Below, one piece after another: positions 61,778 through 64,000 of a stretch of 64,000 bases of DNA (within the stretch, counting starts at the first letter, position 1; each line of letters starts with the position of its first letter). The notes under the pieces are model-generated. The model made no database searches. It was not told where the DNA came from and saw nothing but the letters and a program-made list of their open reading frames with translations. The position numbers were made by a program, and so were the translations under genes. Source of the DNA: Glycine soja (lineage: Eukaryota > Streptophyta > Magnoliopsida > Fabales > Fabaceae); assembly GCF_004193775.1 (NCBI RefSeq), contig NC_041016.1, positions 43,015,522-43,079,521 of the forward strand, in the 5' to 3' direction.

Positions 61778-61990
61778 ACTCTCTCGGCTCCATTATAGTT
61801 GTTCTGCAATAAAAAAAATCTTAAAATAATTGTCATTTTAGTTTTTTAATATAATATTGATTATTTTTTTATATATATACATAAGATTAATTTTATAAAA
61901 TCATTATTATTATTTATTTATTTATTATTATTTTTAATTCATATAAAATAATTTAAGACAACAATTATTTTAGGACACAGAGTGAGTAAT
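61778..61990. mobile_element. Stowaway-like MITE
   Basis: A ~213-bp element with ends TACTCTCTCGGCTCCATTAT and, in reverse complement, TACTCACTCTGTGTCCTAAA. The subterminal AATAATTGTC…TTAAA blocks are inverted and the interior is AT-rich. It resembles the CTCCCTCCGTCC Stowaway/mariner family with a TA target site. Confidence 0.65.
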
Positions 61991-64000
61991 GTTTATAAAC
62001 TCTATCAAAATCTTGGAAAAATGAGTAGTTGTTAATAAAATAATTAAACTAATCTAAAGAGAAACATATACGGACGTAGTGTTGGTATGTATGAGTAGAA
62101 CTAAACTTATATGTTTTAGGTAATATTTTATGTTGAAGTTTTATGAATGAAAAAGTGATAAAAATCAAAGGAATCCTATTAAAAGTTGTCCGTCATATTT
62201 TCCAACATAGATCAATTAATCATTAATAAAGTTGATTAATATTTCACACCAACAAAATGCTAACAAAAAAATCTAAGGAGCATTAATAAAAAAAATTATT
62301 ATTAATTTTTATAAAAAAAAAGCTATATGTTATGTTGATAAAAAGACTAATTAGTAAATACCTCTCGTTTAAAGTAAAAAAGTTTCTTACAAAATTAATT
62401 TGTTTTAGGTTTCAATCTCTCACCATTGTATCCATCTTGGGCATATCTAATAAAGTTTTTACAAATACTATCTTGTTTATTAGATAACAATGTAAATGTA
62501 TTTTTTCCCCATCAATTATACATAGAGTAAATTTGCTGATATTCCACATTTTTATTCATTATAACAAAAGAAAAAGCAAGAAAGAGAGAAAGAAAACATG
62601 TGTGGACCTGGTGTGTTTTCTGATGAAAAATTACAAGGATGCATGTGATGCTATTCAAGAATTGAGGCGGGTTGTTTAGTTGATTGGAACTTTGTAAGTT
62701 AAAGAAGAAAGAACATTCTCAATGGAAATAATAGGGAAACAGATAGAACCTAAAAAAAATTAAAAGAGATGCCATAAGTCACGACTCAAGATTAATTACA
62801 GTGCTCCTTGATTTGCTACTCAAATGCAAGAGAAGGTGTTGGGATATTGCATACTTTACTACATCACGGCCACTTTGACCTTGTGCCATCAAAATTGCGG
62901 CTATATAATAGCATAATGATACGCACCAATATATGTCCATAATTATTAATATGGCTAATTATCAAACACATGAATAAACTAAAATAGAGTTATTTTAGTT
63001 TGATCTATAGTCTTTGAGTTAAAGTTATGACTATGCTTTATGTTGATACTACTTAGAAGAAAAAAAAAAGTGGTAACCTTTGATATTTTTGGGTTTGATA
63101 GGGAAAAAAAAATCATGACCTGGTTTGCCTCACATGTGTTACGCAATGGTATTAGACCTATAGATTTTGTAGGAAGTTAATTATCTCTTCCATTGATAAT
63201 GAGATAAAATAAAAAAAAATAAACAAGGTAGAAGACATTATTGAACCACCATCCCAAGGGCTGTCATAGACCACAAAATGGAACAAACCAGAGCCAACAG
63301 TTGCTGGCAAAAGGGGGTTCATTTTTGTAAACTGCTGGTGATCATGAAAGATGTTACAAGCAAGGTAATAATGTGTTGCACATCTCTTTGGGTGCCGTTG
63401 AGCTAGAGAGGACAAAGTTCGCATACTGCAGATTGGTCATGACTTGCCCCCCTTTCTAACTGAAGAAACATATAGCATTTTCTTGGCAAATAAATTTGGG
63501 ACTACTATTATTCTTCACCGCTTGATCTACAAGATTTCTAATTTATTTGTCATAGGATTTCTTTAGAGAAGTAAAACTTGATGGCACTTAACTACTTAAG
63601 ATTTCACAGCTTTTATCAACCAGTTTAATTTGGTATTTTATATTTTATTTGTACTTTACTTCGCGACTGTAATTTACTTTGTAGCTAGATTGTATACACA
63701 TTAGTTTTTTTTGTCTAATTAAATTAATTACTTAGCAACTTTTTTATTTCCAACATTTTGTTGGTGTCTAGTAGTTTTATTTGTTATTTTACTTTTCCAA
63801 GTTTTTTAGATTGAGTGTTTCAACAATTTTTTTTTGTTTTTTAACCATATCATGTTTTTTTTCTCAATTTCTGCATTTTTTTTGTTCATATATTTTATGT
63901 GCATTTAAGACATTTTCATAATCTTCGTGAAGCAATTCATTAACCATTAAATCCAAAGGATTTTACCAGATTTTGGGATAATTTTCTTTTTGTACTTTCC
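61991..64000. other. AT-rich non-coding DNA to the window end
   Basis: No gene could be supported. On the minus strand 63420-63220 reads ACNIFHDHQQFTKMNPLLPA and GSGLFHFVVYDSPWDGGS, which looks somewhat coding and might be an exon of a gene beyond what can be assembled here. No splice partners were identified. Confidence 0.4.

Noticed and set aside
63158..63424. 88-codon minus-strand frame with MNPLLPATVGSGLFHFVVYD
   Set aside because: Reads somewhat like protein but has no recognised family, no splice partners and AT-rich flanks; left as a note only.

Overview
The window is plant nuclear DNA. It is AT-rich and intron-bearing, with a PPR gene, Helitron, CACTA, Mutator-like, LINE and LTR elements, and a piece of plant mitochondrial DNA whose nad7 exons are interrupted by group II introns. 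The CACTA family, with inverted TTAACATCGGTTTT / AAAACCGATGTTAA subterminal repeats and a TNPA-like/Ulp1 gene, together with the RTE-type LINE, suggests a legume, most likely Glycine (soybean). This species guess rests on recognition of repeat families, not on a database search.

Layout. 1-3315: one apparently intact PLS-class PPR gene (1198-3315) behind a probable 5'UTR intron. 3316-6290: a decayed multi-exon gene with repeated exons, tied to the PPR end by a perfect 33-nt inverted repeat. 6300-9200: non-coding DNA with CT/AT microsatellites and a mariner/Stowaway-like inverted-repeat element. 9226-45406: a cluster of decaying small eight-cysteine lipid-transfer-like genes (five recognisable copies or pieces plus a short 3' fragment). 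A ~9.07-kb block of it (9511-18582) was duplicated in tandem as 18578-43977. The second copy is 25 kb long because a 16.6-kb Helitron (20692-37298) landed in it; the first copy keeps the exact empty A|T site at 11692/11693. The Helitron lies on the minus strand and carries minus-strand gene fragments: a DRG GTPase exon in three copies, two UBP12/13 exons and an aconitase piece. An 8.6-kb CACTA element (21455-30061, GAT target duplication) is nested inside it, and that in turn holds the first two exons of a GH9 endoglucanase. The order of events reads off directly: tandem duplication, then Helitron, then CACTA, with GH9 acquired by the CACTA.

45845-50157: nuclear mitochondrial DNA (NUMT) with nad7 exons 1-3, introns 1 and 2 and the start of intron 3, with C retained at editing positions. 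50312-54753: a long-TIR Mutator-like element with a 9-bp target duplication, filled by an RTE-type LINE whose ~1,017-codon frame has one stop. 54900-55495: a LINE 3' fragment. 56741-59844: a probable 3.1-kb solo LTR, flanked by long imperfect inverted arms. 59845-64000: AT-rich DNA with one Stowaway-like MITE.

Apart from the PPR gene, and possibly the first lipid-transfer-like gene, nothing here looks like a working host gene. I found no operon, CRISPR, tRNA or rRNA, and no candidate for a new enzymatic system. The noteworthy content is the nested, gene-capturing transposon stack with a paralogous empty site as proof, and the well-preserved NUMT.
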